Positions 44,230-57,575 are shown, numbered from the stretch's first letter. The stretch: DNA of 64,000 bases from Micrasema longulum (GCA_022494885.1 JAGVSM010003978.1:1-64000), one strand, 5' to 3'. Translations and numbers: made by a program. Notes: generated by a model from the letters alone, not told the origin.

Positions 44230-44418
44230 AATATTTGCGTTCTTATAATTTACCCAAATATTTAATTTTGAGGGCCATTTAAAACGAGTTGTAAATAGCT
44301 CACCATTATAAAATGGGAATCAAGTTGGGTAGTACTCCTAGAGTAAGATTCGAACCACGAACCTTTGATACCTGAGTCCGAGACACTAGCCACGGTACCA
44401 CAACCCGATTCAATTGTA
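44230..44418 (-). mobile_element. SINE-S, full length
   Basis: AATATTTGCGTTCTTATAAT to AGATTCGAACCACGAACC and GACACTAGCCACGGTACC. Complete order with moderate divergence. Confidence 0.8.
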
Positions 44419-45045
44419 TGTATTTATACTTTTTTTTTCACATTATAAACAATAATTCATTATGAAAATAATGTGACCTCGTTGGGGTTACCCGTGCCGA
44501 GAAACTTTAATTTTAAAAAATAACCATGAAGAAGTAGTCAAAATAAAGGTGTGTGTATGAGTAAGCATATTCGCCTTACAAATGACTGATATTTATAGCA
44601 TTGTTCGGTCGTCATTAATAATTTATTAACTCGTATATTTTTACTGGATACGAAAATAGTGTACTTGTTACGTCATTGTTCCTCTAACCCTCGTTGTGCA
44701 CTGATAAAATCACAAACATATTAATGTTTATGCTTCTCGACTTACGTCATTTTCAGTTTAACAGCTGTTTTTTTCGCCGGTCACGCTTTTTGCCACCGAC
44801 GTGATTACACTTTTTTCTCTTTCAATTCGTGCATGTATTACGATGGCCCCCAAGGCCCATATCAAGGTGACTCGTATAGGAAGACATTATTCATATTATT
44901 TTGTTATTATTATTTCAAGTTTTTTTATTTTTATCTTTCGTCGGTAAAAACTCCTAACTGCGTATCTCCAGATTATCCAAATTTATGAACTGAAATAGTT
45001 GACTTTTTTTATAACTTAGAAAAAGGATGTTCTCCGTTTAAAAGT
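44419..45045. other. Unassigned DNA with LINE 3' block
   Basis: 44470-44505 (AATGTGACCTCGTTGGGGTT, then ACCCGTGCCGAG) is the 3' block also at 23730 and 61800. The rest is unrecognised. Confidence 0.4.
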
Positions 45046-45910
45046 ATGAAAATTATTTGTAAATTACAAACAAAACAAACAAGCCATCACGCAGGCAGAG
45101 AGGATAGAACCCCACATCACTCTATCTTTGCATACAGATCTCGCTTCTTCTACATTCATACATCTTTTCATGCACGTGCGCTGATTTTTCCGACTTTTAA
45201 CAAGTCCTTCGTCAAGTATTTGTTGGATTTGGTCATGCCATGCCTTTCTCGGTCTTCCTCTATTTTTGCATCCATCAACAATCGCATCGTAAATATTTTT
45301 AGCCATTCTTTCGCTGTCCATTCGCTCTACATGTCCAAACCAACGCAGACCTCCTTTCTTGATCTTGTCGATAATGCTTATCTCAGCCTTGCATAATGTA
45401 CGGATCTCAACATTTATGCATCTATCGTACATATTTTTACCACACATTCGCCTGAGAGATCGCATTTCAACAGCATTCAGCCTACTTTCATCCCTGTTTT
45501 TCCTAGTCTATACTTCGCTCCCATACATCAAGGTCGGGACCAGGCCCCCATTGTGAACTGCTAAGTTTACCTATTGCGACACACATATTTGCCAAGGTTT
45601 ATTTAAGTGCACCGTTCACTCTGTTCCCGGCACTCACCCTCCTCTCAATATCTTTCTTAGTCATTCCATCCCTTGTAAACATACTTCCCAAATATACAAA
45701 TTCCTCTACCTGTTTTAGTATTACCCAATGTGAATTCACAGTGATTTCACATTTATTCATACTTTCATTTCTTTCAAAAACCATTACATTTGATTTATCG
45801 ACATTCATCAGCAAATGGCTTCCCTCGCATACATCGTTGACCTTTGTTACCAAGAATTGCAGTTCCTCTTTGTTGTTAGCAAGAAGCACGGCATCAGTAA
45901 ATTAACATTG
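45046..45910 (-). pseudogene. LINE-W reverse transcriptase, C-terminal half, frameshifted
   Basis: Minus strand, N to C: 45889-45599 reads MLLANNKEELQFLVTKVNDV, HLLMNVDKSNVMVFERNES and VEEFVYLGSMFTRDG (the segment just after the YADD box, whose own codons are lost). Then 45465-45064 reads LRRMCGKNMYDRCIN, GGLRWFGHVERMDSERMAKN and RGRPRKAWHDQIQ, ending WGSILSACV. This fits RTE-like or related non-LTR enzymes. A frame break lies near 45500-45600. Confidence 0.85.
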
Positions 45911-46039
45911 TATAAATAATTTTTCTAAGGCATTCGTGGTATTTTTAGTTTATTTAAGTAATGTAAATTTAAAATGCTTGTATTTCTTTTTAAAAACCAA
46001 AATTAAAGTTTTTTCTTTAACGACCTTCTTGTGTAATTT

Positions 46040-46620
46040 ACATATCACAACAGAGATGAACAACTTTTTAGATAATGGAATATAGAAGTCTAGGCAGCCA
46101 CAGGGCTTATGGCCTGTCAATGGCTGATTTGAGTGGTCACTTTACACACTTTTTTATATTTTTTTATTTAATTACAATTTTTAAAAACCCGTTAGGGTTA
46201 CATTAGAAATTTAATATTGTCTAGTCATTTTATGTCTCGTCTAGTCTATTTAGTTCAGTCATCATGTGCTTTTTCAGATTGATTTTAAATTTGTGTAACA
46301 TTCACCATTCTGCCTATATTTAAATATCTATATACCTTCGATTCTTCCATCTGTTAACGTTCGTGAAGTTAAAGAGCTGAAACTTTTATTGTTGCGGGTG
46401 AGATTTATCTGATTGAATTATTTCACGTACATACTAGGCAACGCCTGAAACTATTATTTTTCAATTTTTATACTTCTTCTTGGACCAGGTGGATTTATCA
46501 ACAATGTTTTGAGTTTGTCAAAATTTTTGCAGACGACTGCTGGATGTGTGAATATTGCCCCCTAGGGACCTGTGAATATTGACATATCACGACAGAGATG
46601 AAGAGCATTTTATGAAGAAC
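46040..46620 (+). repeat. FB-A copy with a small LINE-3' insertion
   Basis: CACAACAGAGATGAACAACT, AGGGCTTATGGCCTGTCAAT, then an insertion at 46150-46298. It resumes at TGTGTAACATTCACCATTCT and ends with CTTCTTCTTGGACCAGG and GAGTTTGTCAAAATTTTTGC. Confidence 0.7.
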
Positions 46621-48439
46621 TTCTAGTTTGATTTATTATCAAAAAATCGTTCGAAATAATTTTACTTAAATACTTATCTTTATTATGAGTACCAATGTAC
46701 TTTGGTTTAATATAAATTTTAAGAGGCATAGTCTGCCTGTCGAAAACTACTCATTATTTAAGTCATTTAATTTTTTAATCATATTTTATCAGGAATACCT
46801 TAGAAAATTATTGTGTTTATCTAATAAATCGCTAATCAAATTTAAATGGAACACAAATCTAAAACCCCGAAATTTCGTTTTATTGCAAAACTGAATTTTA
46901 AATCAGTCACCTTTTTCTAAAAGAAAAAGACTCCCATGGATTGGTGATTTATGACCCAAATCGCACAACAGCCCTTTTGGCATTTTGCGTTTTGGTGGCT
47001 AACTTCAGAGCAAAACTGTCATCTGTTTTATGTTTCTGTGTCTCCATAATTAGATAGATACAGCTTTAAAAAACGCATCTAATAATATTAAAAACAAATA
47101 TAAAAGGAAGATAATAAAAAAAAAACATTAACTCATTTTAAAAACTTTGATTGGCTCGACTGAAAAAAGTCAAATTTCAATTTGTGGCAAATTTAGTTAA
47201 TTTTTAATGGCGATATTTTTTATGCTATAAGTGATGTCCCATCTCTGTTGCAATCAATTTCTTTTCATGTTCCCAAGCATGTCACCTGGAGTCAAAATCT
47301 GCTTTTTATTAAATCTTCTAAGGGCAACTATTTTTTTTATGGCCAAATGTCCAGAATGTGTAGATTAGTCAATTTGACACATAGCTTGGAATTATTTGGG
47401 ATGAATCTTCCGGCTTTTCGTAGATCTCTTTGCCACTAAATCAGTGTGGGATGAAAAAGGATTAACATGGTTTAGCTCGAAGTCTTGTATGTCTTTCGTT
47501 TTTATGAATATATTGTATACCATTATTGTTTTGCCCTTGTTTGTCTTTGCTACATAGTTTTATGTTCTTTTTGTTCAGCTTCTTGTATTTATGTTTTTTT
47601 CATGTAACTGTTGAATGAGGAATTCCAGCCCAACCCGGAATTAAATTTAAAAAATGTTTTCGTGTACACGTGAATATTTAAAAATTTTGGAGTAGGATGA
47701 AATATCTCAAAAACGCACGCAAAAATAAATAAAAAATGTTAAAAATAGTATTCATTTTAAAATCGTAAATAATGACGTCACTCCTTATATCTACGTGTAG
47801 TATTTCCGGTTTCCGCTTTAAAGCCCCCGCACCTTGTAAGGAACGTTTTTACCATAGAAAAAAATAAATTAATTTGTATAATTTGACATTTCAACCAGAG
47901 ATTATGTCAACTTTCTAGGTTTTTCTAAATCGAAACGTTCGTAAAAACAACCATAACATAAAAATGAGCAAATTACGATCAACTAAATGAAGTAATCAAA
48001 GCAATATTCCATAGATTTTTTTCAGGTCAGTGAAAGTAAGAACGCCAACCGTTTCATGATGTCACTACTGAAAAGTGACACACTGATTACAGTCATTTTG
48101 CGCGGTATTTGATAAATGTAACTTTAAAAAATCATATCTTTGTAAATAACGCACAAAAAAATTTAATATATATATTTGTTTGCTTATTAAAATAGTACGC
48201 TAATAGAAAAAAATACATTAGAAAACAGTAGAATTCCTCATTGCCTTAGGCCGTATATATAATAAATTAAAATAAAATAACATTATTTAGTCAAATGTTT
48301 GACTACAAAGATAATGCTTTAAATATTAATAATAGTAATTTAACGTCATTATTACATAACACGACACGATATTTTTCTAGTAAAAATCTGACGAGCTTAT
48401 TGATCCTCGAAGCCTCCAAGGCGATTTACATAGTAGATG
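46621..48439. other. Unassigned intronic DNA
   Basis: Contains the reverse complement of 5940-6120 at 47489-47610 (ATACCATTATTGTTTTGCCC). No gene is supported. Short open frames at 46685 and 47248 lack any recognisable family. Confidence 0.4.
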
Positions 48440-48710
48440 TTCAGTTTGCAGTTTTAGCTGACGATGCGTCGTAATTGTTCCAAATTGCTCAGCAAGTCGG
48501 TTTGTCTTGCCACAATAGCACTTCCTGTGAAATTAAAATATATTCAAGTCCAAGGGCGACATTGAGCGGTGAATGGAATCCGTGGCTTGTAATGAAATTT
48601 CGTTGGCGGTGTCCTTTTGAGGCGCGTTCGTCAACCAAACATTTCTCGCGTCAGTCATTTTCATGTGATTACATCTTTCTTTTCACATTTATAGTTTTTA
48701 AATAGCGCGT
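48440..48710. other. Moderately G+C-rich island, unknown
   Basis: Includes GACGATGCGTCGTAATTG, GGGCGACATTGAGCGGTGAA and GAGGCGCGTTCGTC. A 76-codon + strand open frame covers it (48475-48705) but has no recognisable motif or splice borders. Confidence 0.25.
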
Positions 48711-48842
48711 TCTTGAATAATCGGTCATATTGTACACTTTTCGTAAGTACAAAAGGTTTATGAATGTTGATAAATCGAAAGTGATGGTTTTTGAAAGGGA
48801 TGAAAATATAACCAAACGTTAGATCAGTGTGAACGGAGATAT

Positions 48843-49118
48843 TCTGCAATGTTTGGGTATGTCCAAATGCTTGCAGACTGGCTGGATTTCCTCCCTAGGG
48901 AGTTATTCATATTTGAATTTATGGCAACAGAGAGAGAAAATATTTTTGAGAAGGGAATATGGAAGTCTATGCGTTTACATGGCTTATGACCTGTCATTGG
49001 CTGGTTTAAGTGGCCACTTTACACACTGTGTAACATTCACCATTCTGCCTATGTTTGAACATCCACATTTCCTCAACTCTTCCATCCGTTGACTTTTGTG
49101 AAGTAAAAGAGCTGGCAA
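48843..49118 (+). repeat. FB-A half copy
   Basis: CCAAATGCTTGCAGACTGGC, then GGGAGTTATTC, TTTACATGGCTTATGACCTG and AGTGGCCACTTTACACACTG. It is very close to 22529-22760 and stops at the central axis. Confidence 0.75.
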
Positions 49119-50155
49119 GCCTAAAAACACATTTAACCTTTCCCTTACTGTCCTAAAAACACCCTCGAATTACGGTGCTGTGTAGTCACTACACATTCAT
49201 AAAATAAGAGATTTAAAAAGGGAAAAATGAAATATTTATAGGGAATGGCTTTATTTAACCATAATTTAATTCAAAGATGATAATATTTCAAATCTAACTG
49301 CTGAAAACATGAAAAAACCATTGGGTATCGCTAACGACTCGGGCTAAACGTGCACCCGCGCTAACTTCCCGAGAGCTACTAAGTAGCTATATAGTATTGG
49401 ACTACGTGACTGACGTGTATACTTTTGACGATTTTTTAAATTTTTCCCGATTTCCGATAAAATGTTTTTTTTGTACCCAATAAGTACTTTTTATTTAATA
49501 ACAAATTATTTCAGTCGATACGTAAATGTGTAATGTAGGAATACTGAAAATCTCAACTCAATATAGATTTTATTTATAAAGATATTATAGTTATTAGACG
49601 CAACGTGTACTAGCTACACATCAGCGCACTGGGAGGGAGGGTTAATATAATGAAACTGGGCTCGAAGCCTTTGTCCCGACCACAGACAATCTCTTTGGAG
49701 TTTTAACTTTTCCCTTTTTTACCATCACTTGTGCCTTGTGCCTACCGTGTTGTCAGTTCTCAGTCGCTACATTACATAACAATATACATATCAATATCCG
49801 ACTGATCAATAAGTATTTTATTATTCGTCTGACCTTATGCCGACTCATTCAGTTAACTCCGATCGATAAATTCAATTATAAATTATTATTGAGGCGTATT
49901 ATACGTAGTAGTAATGTAAAAACAAAAAATAAATGCCCACGGACAAACAAAAATTAATTTAGCGTACCGAGGTATGAAAAATTACGAAATCAATTTAGTT
50001 TTTGGTCGTTATTTATTTATTTATTGACGCCCTAAGCCAATTTGTACAGTTTACATACATGTTGTTTGAACAAAAAAGAATTTTTAAATATTACAGGTTC
50101 TAGGAGTTTTAAACATTTGAAGCGGTTTAAAGGAAAAACGCGTCTGTTCATGATA
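49119..50155. other. Unassigned intronic DNA
   Basis: A stretch near 50010-50065 (TTTATTTATTTATTGACGCC) has the T-rich LINE-3' border. No gene otherwise. Confidence 0.35.
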
Positions 50156-50832
50156 TCTTTATATATATAATTCTTCTGTACGTGTGATGTCACTGAACTT
50201 CTTCTAAACGGCTTAACCGATTTATGTGCAGTTTTCAGCGAAATGTAAATCTTTGCACTGTGCGTGTTCGTAGATATTATTTTTTAAAATTAAATCTGTG
50301 AAAAAAAAGTTAGAATCCTTATTTCATCTACCAGGGATGCATTCGACGAGAATGCACATTAAAAAAATGGAAGGATGTTGTTTTTTTGTGTTTCAAAAAA
50401 GATTGTTTTTGAATTTTTACAAACAACGTTCGATTTTTATGGATGCCAATCAGATTTTTTCCTTCCATTCCTTATAATTTCTTCCATTGATTTATTTTTG
50501 GTAATACTAAAATAATACTAACTGACAAAAAAAAAACATTTTTGAAAATCGCATTCATGAATAAAGTGAGCCCCTGTTGGTAAGAAGAGCCGAGTTTGAC
50601 ATTTTTAAAAAGAATTCTATATTTGAAAATCAATTATTTTATGTTTTAGAATTCAACCATAAACAAGTACCTAGGTACTTACTTAAATTCAATATTAGAA
50701 TATAAATATTTTTTAGTTTTGGAATTCAATCATAAACAAGTACCTAGATACCTAATTATCAATGAAAAGTCTTTTTCCAAGCTAATAGCAGGCAAGCCAA
50801 CGTTCGAGCAGGGCGTCTGTCGGGTCCGCTAG
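50156..50832 (+). mobile_element. Non-autonomous Helitron
   Basis: Starts TCTTTATATATATAATTCTT after A50155 and ends GTCGGGTCCGCTAG before T50833. These are the 5'-TC and CTRR-3' termini, with insertion between A and T expected of Helitrons. CTTCTAAACGGCTTAACCGA near the 5' end and the hairpin GGGC/GTCC just before CTAG match common insect Helitron termini. The 677-bp body has no Rep/helicase frame. It contains an internal repeated block (50643-50680 and 50717-50755, CATAAACAAGTACCTAG). Confidence 0.85.
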
Positions 50833-51317
50833 TAAAATATACATTTTATTATATTTTTTATATGTAAAATTATCGATAGGATATATTTTATTGTGATGAA
50901 AAATTTTGAACAAATTTTTTTAAAAATAAAAGTTGTATGTTCTAACACAGATGTTAAAAATAAATTGGGATTTACTATCAATATAAATCCCCAAATTACA
51001 AAATGTTAGCTGCCGTTTGTAATAAACAAAACTTGTCGGTAATTCTGGCAAAGAAAGTGTCTATTGCGGAGAACATTTTTGCAATATAGTTAGCAACATA
51101 TTGATCTTAATTCGCAACAATACGTTAAGCATCTTAAAGCTGCGTTGCGTCGTTTTTAATCTAGATGCGTGGTTTTTGGTTAACATAAATTTGTTAGTTA
51201 AAACTTATCAAACTATTTTTTTCTAAGTAAAAATATAACAATTTTTTTAGTATGTCTAAATCATTTAAGTTTGTAAGTGAAAATTCTTGATGGAAGTGCA
51301 TTGTAATTTATTATAGA
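50833..51317. other. Unassigned A+T-rich DNA
   Basis: No coding or repeat structure recognised. Confidence 0.35.
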
Positions 51318-51862
51318 AATAAAAGACGAGTGATACTTTAACCCACAAATTTGGAATATCTAGTGACCGGTTTCATCGCTTTCGCGACATCTTCGAGACT
51401 GCATCTTTATTAAGGAGTTCAGTGTATTAATAAAAAACAGAGGTAAGGATAGAGAATTCAAAATTATATGAGAGTAAATTAAATAAAGTTATTTTTATCT
51501 TAAGGATCATCATCAAAATTTTTTCGGGTTAACTAATGAGTTGATGTGATGCTATTTTAATGAGTTTAAGTATTTTATTTTTAGTGTCCCATCCTTCGTG
51601 AGTGTGATTTTTTTTCAATTATGATTTCTGAAAAACAAAGGGTAAAAAGTCATTAGTAAAAATATAATTTAATAATTTATTTCACTATAAAAATATAATC
51701 ATACAATTTTGAATTCTCTATCCTTACCTCTGTTTTGTATAAACACATTGAACTCATTAATGAAGACACCAGTCTCGAAGATGTCGCGAAAGCTATGAAA
51801 CCGGTCACTGGATATTCCAAATTTGTGGATTAAAGTATCACTCGTCTTTTATTTTAATAATA
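51318..51862. repeat. Foldback element H4
   Basis: Arms of about 155 bp (51318-51475 and 51697-51862) with about 220 bases between. AAATTTGGAATATCTAGTGA and its partner show arm complementarity. Each arm holds a hammerhead-like core. It ends in AAAAGACGAGTGATACTTTA / complement. Confidence 0.85.
51769..51811 (+). ncRNA. Hammerhead-ribozyme-like motif H4
   Basis: Stem I is CCAGT (51769-51773) with ACTGG (51807-51811), five perfect pairs. The box is CTCGAAGA (one extra C), extra T51782. Stem II is GTCGC-GAAA-GCTAT (perfect GCGAT in the left-arm copy, with a GAAA tetraloop), then GAAA at 51797-51800. ACCGGT is at 51800-51805 and the GUC triplet ends at 51806. The minus-strand copy spans about 51359-51405. 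Confidence 0.5.
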
Positions 51863-51944
51863 AAAAAAAAGTATGTCTAAATGTCTGTAGACAGGCTGGA
51901 TTTTCTCCCTATGGAGTTATTTAGATCTACATTTCTTGAAACCT

Positions 51945-52240
51945 CATCATCATCATTCCATGACCGCTCCCTAGTTGGAGCATATGGTATCCACAAAGAG
52001 CCTCCGTGCATCTCTATCGACTGCCGACTCCTTTGCGTCCTCCCAAGTCAGGTTCTCGTGCCGAAGTTCTGACATAAACTGCCGACGAACAGTCAGCAGT
52101 GACGTCCAGGACATCGAGAACTTGATGCCTTGTAAAGTAGGCAAGCGTGGTAAGGCTCTCAGGAGGCATCCGCAGTATACGGCCCAGCCAACCGTATCGC
52201 TTCCGCTTGACGACATTTGTCACGGGAGTTTTTAGACAGT
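51945..52240 (-). pseudogene. Reverse-transcriptase tail fragment
   Basis: Minus-strand frames read KRKRYGWLGRILRMPPES, RQFMSELRHENLTWEDAKES and DRDARRLFVDTIC. This is the common RTE-like tail (WLGHVxRM, then TWxxAxxxAxDRxxWRxxV), a different element from LINE-W. Frame changes occur between the blocks. Confidence 0.75.
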
Positions 52241-52349
52241 TTGCAACAGAGAGGAAAAGTATTTCTGAAAAGAATCTCACCCACAAGATAAAGGTTTCAG
52301 CTCTTTCACTTCACATAAGTCAACAGATAGAATAGTTGAGGAAATGTGC

Positions 52350-52517
52350 GGCGGCCTCCGTGGCGTAGTGGTCAAGACGCTCGACTTACACACGGAAGGT
52401 TCCGTGTTAGGTGCCCGGTGAGAACACAAAAAAAGTGATTTTTCTCAAGCCTGTGTGTTCTGCGATGTAATTCACCAATGTAATTGTGCCTCGTGGTCTA
52501 TCGTGGTGCAAAAAAAA
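52350..52517 (+). mobile_element. SINE-T with poly(A) tail
   Basis: The head GCGGCCTCCGTGGCGTAGTG has an A-box-like TGGCGTAGTGG and a degraded B box (GGTTCCGTGTTAGG). The tail GATGTAATTCACCAATGTAA ends in a 15-A run. Repeated AAATGTG on both sides suggests a target duplication. Confidence 0.75.
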
Positions 52518-52599
52518 AAAAAAAAGAAGGAAAAAAATGTGGATGTTTAAACATGGACACATGAAAAGTGTGTAAAACGGCCCCCTTTTTTTTTTTTTT

Positions 52600-53386
52600 A
52601 ATAAAAATAAATATTTGCGTTCTTATAATATACGCAAATATTTAATTTTGAGGGCCATTTTCAACGAGTTGTAAATAACTCACTATTAGAAAATGGGAAT
52701 CAAGTTGGGGTAGAGTGGGATTCGAACCACGGACCTTTGATCCGTGAGTCCGAGACACTAGCCACATTTGACCACATAATCGAGTATCGCACGCAACTAC
52801 ACTGGCTCAGTATCAGGCATAGAAGAAACATTCACATTCTATCACTTCTTCACAATATTTTAAATAATCCCACTTCGCCTGTTCATCCGAGAGAGCACAT
52901 CCAACCTCTTTCACAACACGGACTATCTCTTCGTTCTAGTAACGAGAGAACCCTTTTAATACCCTGTCATCGCTCTAATTTTCTTGCCTCCTCTTTCACA
53001 GTAGTAGCCGCTCGATTGTGGAATAATCTACCCACTAATGTTAGAGACGCACCTTCTTTATTTACATTTAAGTCAAGATTAAAACATTACTATCTAAATA
53101 TTTAAATTGTTCTTTTATCTTTCTTCTTTCCGTCTCATCCCCTTTCCTCTCTTCATTGTATAGTGTTAATTTTTAATTCTTTAATTAATATTTGTTTTTA
53201 ATTTTTCTATAAAATTGTAAGATTCAATATGTCCATGTATTTATAATTTTCTCAAACTGAACGGTTTGGGTAGGTAGAAAGAAAATGCCTTAAGGCAATA
53301 TGCCCGCCCTTATATGTATATATATTGTATATGTATATAAAGTGTCAAATAAATAAATAAACTAGTCACGGGACCACAACCCGCTT
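52600..53386 (-). mobile_element. SINE-S split by a LINE
   Basis: SINE-S runs 52600-52765 (AATATTTGCGTTCTTATAAT to GACACTAGCCAC) and resumes at 53361-53386 (ACTAGTCACGGGACCACAAC). The interruption is the LINE at 52766-53360. Confidence 0.85.
52766..53360 (+). pseudogene. 5'-truncated LINE with target-site duplication
   Basis: The frame reads TQLHWLSIRHRRNIHILSLL, then HNILNNPTSPVHPREH, LSLRSSNERTLLIPCHRSNF and VVAARLWNNLPTNVRDAPSL. It is a LINE C-terminal domain ending FKSRLKHYYLNI and stop. The 3' UTR ends in AAATAAATAAATAA. ACTAGCCAC (52757-52765) and ACTAGTCAC (53361-53369) are the target duplication with one difference. Confidence 0.9.
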
Positions 53387-53490
53387 TAACCAGCCAATGA
53401 CAGGTCATATGCCCTGTAATTGCCTAGGCTTCTATTTTCTGTTTTCAGAAATGTTTTCCCTCTGTGTTACAACAAAATTAAGATTACCAC

Positions 53491-55409
<1,919 letters not shown>

Positions 55410-55600
55410 AAAAATGAATATAAATGTACACATACACAACATACATATATATACATACGCAGACACATCCATATATATATATATACATATACATACATAT
55501 ACACACATGAACATGCATATATATATATATATATACATATATACATACACACATGAACATATATGCATACACAAATGCACATACATACATACGCGTACAT
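55410..55600. repeat. TATACA / ACATAC microsatellite
   Basis: Compound TATATACATA and ACATACACAC repeats. Open frames across it are artefacts of low complexity. Confidence 0.9.
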
Positions 55601-55603
55601 ACA

Positions 55604-55975
55604 GGGTGTTCTTTAAACCCTGTCACATCCGAAACCACGATGATCAGTATGGGCAAAAAGACATAAGCATATTGAAATAAATGTTTAAAACGAAGAAAAT
55701 TGAAAAAATAAATATTGAAAAAAACAAATAGTTACTTACTTCTGCAGGGAAGAAGCGAGGGGGGCGCGGCCGCGTGGTTGACAGTGTATCAGACTCCCCC
55801 CTCCTCGTTTCACCCCTCCAGATGTAAGCAACCATTTGTTTTTTCAAATATTTTATTTTTGTAAATTTTATTCTTTCTAAAAAAATATTTTCATGTGCAA
55901 ATATGTCTTCTTACTCATACTGATCATCGTGGTTTCGGATGTGACAGGGTTTAAAGAACACCCTGTATATATAGT
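55604..55975. mobile_element. MITE-T copy 4
   Basis: CAGGGTGTTCTTTAAACCCT at the left and AAAGAACACCCTGTATATAT at the right, with long complementary arms. Inner CTTACTTCTGCAGGGAAGAA is opposed by TCCAGATGTAAGCAACC. The central G+C-rich block is inverted relative to copy 1. Confidence 0.85.
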
Positions 55976-57205
55976 TAATAATAAAATAACATATAATTAA
56001 CTAATAAATAAAATAAAAATTTTGCTCTTGTGGATGTCTCTATCGCAATTTTGATATGTTTATTTTTATTTATTTATTTATTTTTATTTATTAAGGAAAA
56101 ACGACAGTTGTTATATAAGAATACAAAATATAAAAAATAGTACATACATCCAGAAAAAGTTTTTCATAAATATAATGAGAGAACATGTTACACAGTAAAG
56201 AGAAAAATAATATATTACATAAGACATGAGAGAAAAAAAAGAGTTCGTAAGAAGGTTAAGGGATGAAGAAATAGAGTGGAGGAGAGGAATTTTCAAAATA
56301 TAGTTGACCAATTCAAAATATTGATATTATAATAAAATAAACATAATTAAAGGAACATAAACTTATTACACACTGACAAATGTTTTATTTTACAGTGTTT
56401 CAAAAAGTTTTTTTTTGAAGTCACAAAATTTTGTATTAAAAATATCTAAATGGGGACAAAGTTAATTAAATTTGGAGCAGCTACAATAAATAAACGAGTT
56501 TTGAACATAATTTTTTTGGGCAATAAATTATTTAAAAAAATGATCTTGTCATGTTGACTTTACGGGACAATGAATGTTTTTTGAAACAATGTTTTCTTTC
56601 CTTAAAAAGATCTATCTTGCTAAAGATTATATCATATTCCGAGCATACTCGATAGATTTATTCGTTTTTACCCAGATTCGATTGTGATCATGATGAGTCT
56701 TTTTTACCTCGAATGAGATAAATTGTCTTCGTATTATTCCAACTGATCCCTCACCTACATGACCTCATCACCAATAATGGTGGAAATTTGTGATATCTCT
56801 CACTTATCTATAGTTTGAATGCTTATTTTGTATTTTCACTCCCAGGTCATGTTAGGTCACCTCACAGAGTACTGCTATCCATTTTGTTACTGGTCATTTG
56901 CCGTGTCATTCTAAAACATTGTCAATTATCTTGCTTAATAATTGAAGGTGTCGCTCGAATAAGGGTAAATATACAAAATGAAGGTTTTACAGGAGACATA
57001 AAAAACTATTCAAAAACTAATTAATAACAATTTTATGTTTTATTTATTTATTTAATTCACATAAACGCTCAGAGGGCTTGTACAAGAACAGTACATAGAT
57101 AAAATATATAAAGTAAGAAAAAAAATATAGCGTTTAATACATTCAAATATGTATTCCTACATATAACTAGTAAGAAAACATAATTTAAAAACACATACGT
57201 ATATA
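55976..57205. other. Intron, A+T-rich, LINE-3'-like blocks
   Basis: T-rich borders TTTTATTTATTTATTTATTT (56063) and TTTATTTATTTAATTCAC (57042) followed by GCTCAGAGGGCTTGTACAAG look like minus-strand LINE 3' ends. No coding. Confidence 0.4.
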
Positions 57206-57575
57206 TACAGGGTGTTCTTTAAACCCTGTCACATCCGAAACCACAATGATCAGTATGGGCAAGAAGACATATTTGCATATTTAAAAAAAATCTCGAGCAA
57301 AGAATTTTTTTCAAATAAAATATTTAAAAAAAACAAATGGTAGCTTACTTCTGCAGGGGAGCAGTGAGTGGAGTGCGGCGTAGTATCAGACTCCACCTCT
57401 CCCCCCTCCTCGTTTCTCCCCTGCAGAAGTAAGCAACAATTTGCTTTTTTTGATATTTATTATTTTTAATTTTATTCATTCTAAAAAAATATTTTAATGT
57501 GCCAATATGTCTTCTTGCTCATACTGATCATTGTGGTTTCAGATGTGACAGGGTTTAATGAACACCTGTATAAAG
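57206..57575. mobile_element. MITE-T copy 5
   Basis: Full element with ends TATACAGGGTGTTCTTTAAA and TTTAATGAACACCTGTATA, and inner arms CTTACTTCTGCAGGGGAGCA / CTCCCCTGCAGAAGTAAGCA. Confidence 0.85.

Larger units (their letters stand above)
51878..53490. repeat. FB-A copy carrying four nested insertions
   Basis: FB-A pieces at 51878-51945, about 52240-52349, 52518-52580 and 53387-53490 read on in order (AATGTCTGTAGACAGGCTGG; GTTTCAGCTCTTTCACTTCA; AACCAGCCAATGACAGGTCA; ATGTTTTCCCTCTGTGTTAC). They are split by a LINE tail, SINE-T, and SINE-S that itself contains a LINE. Confidence 0.8.
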
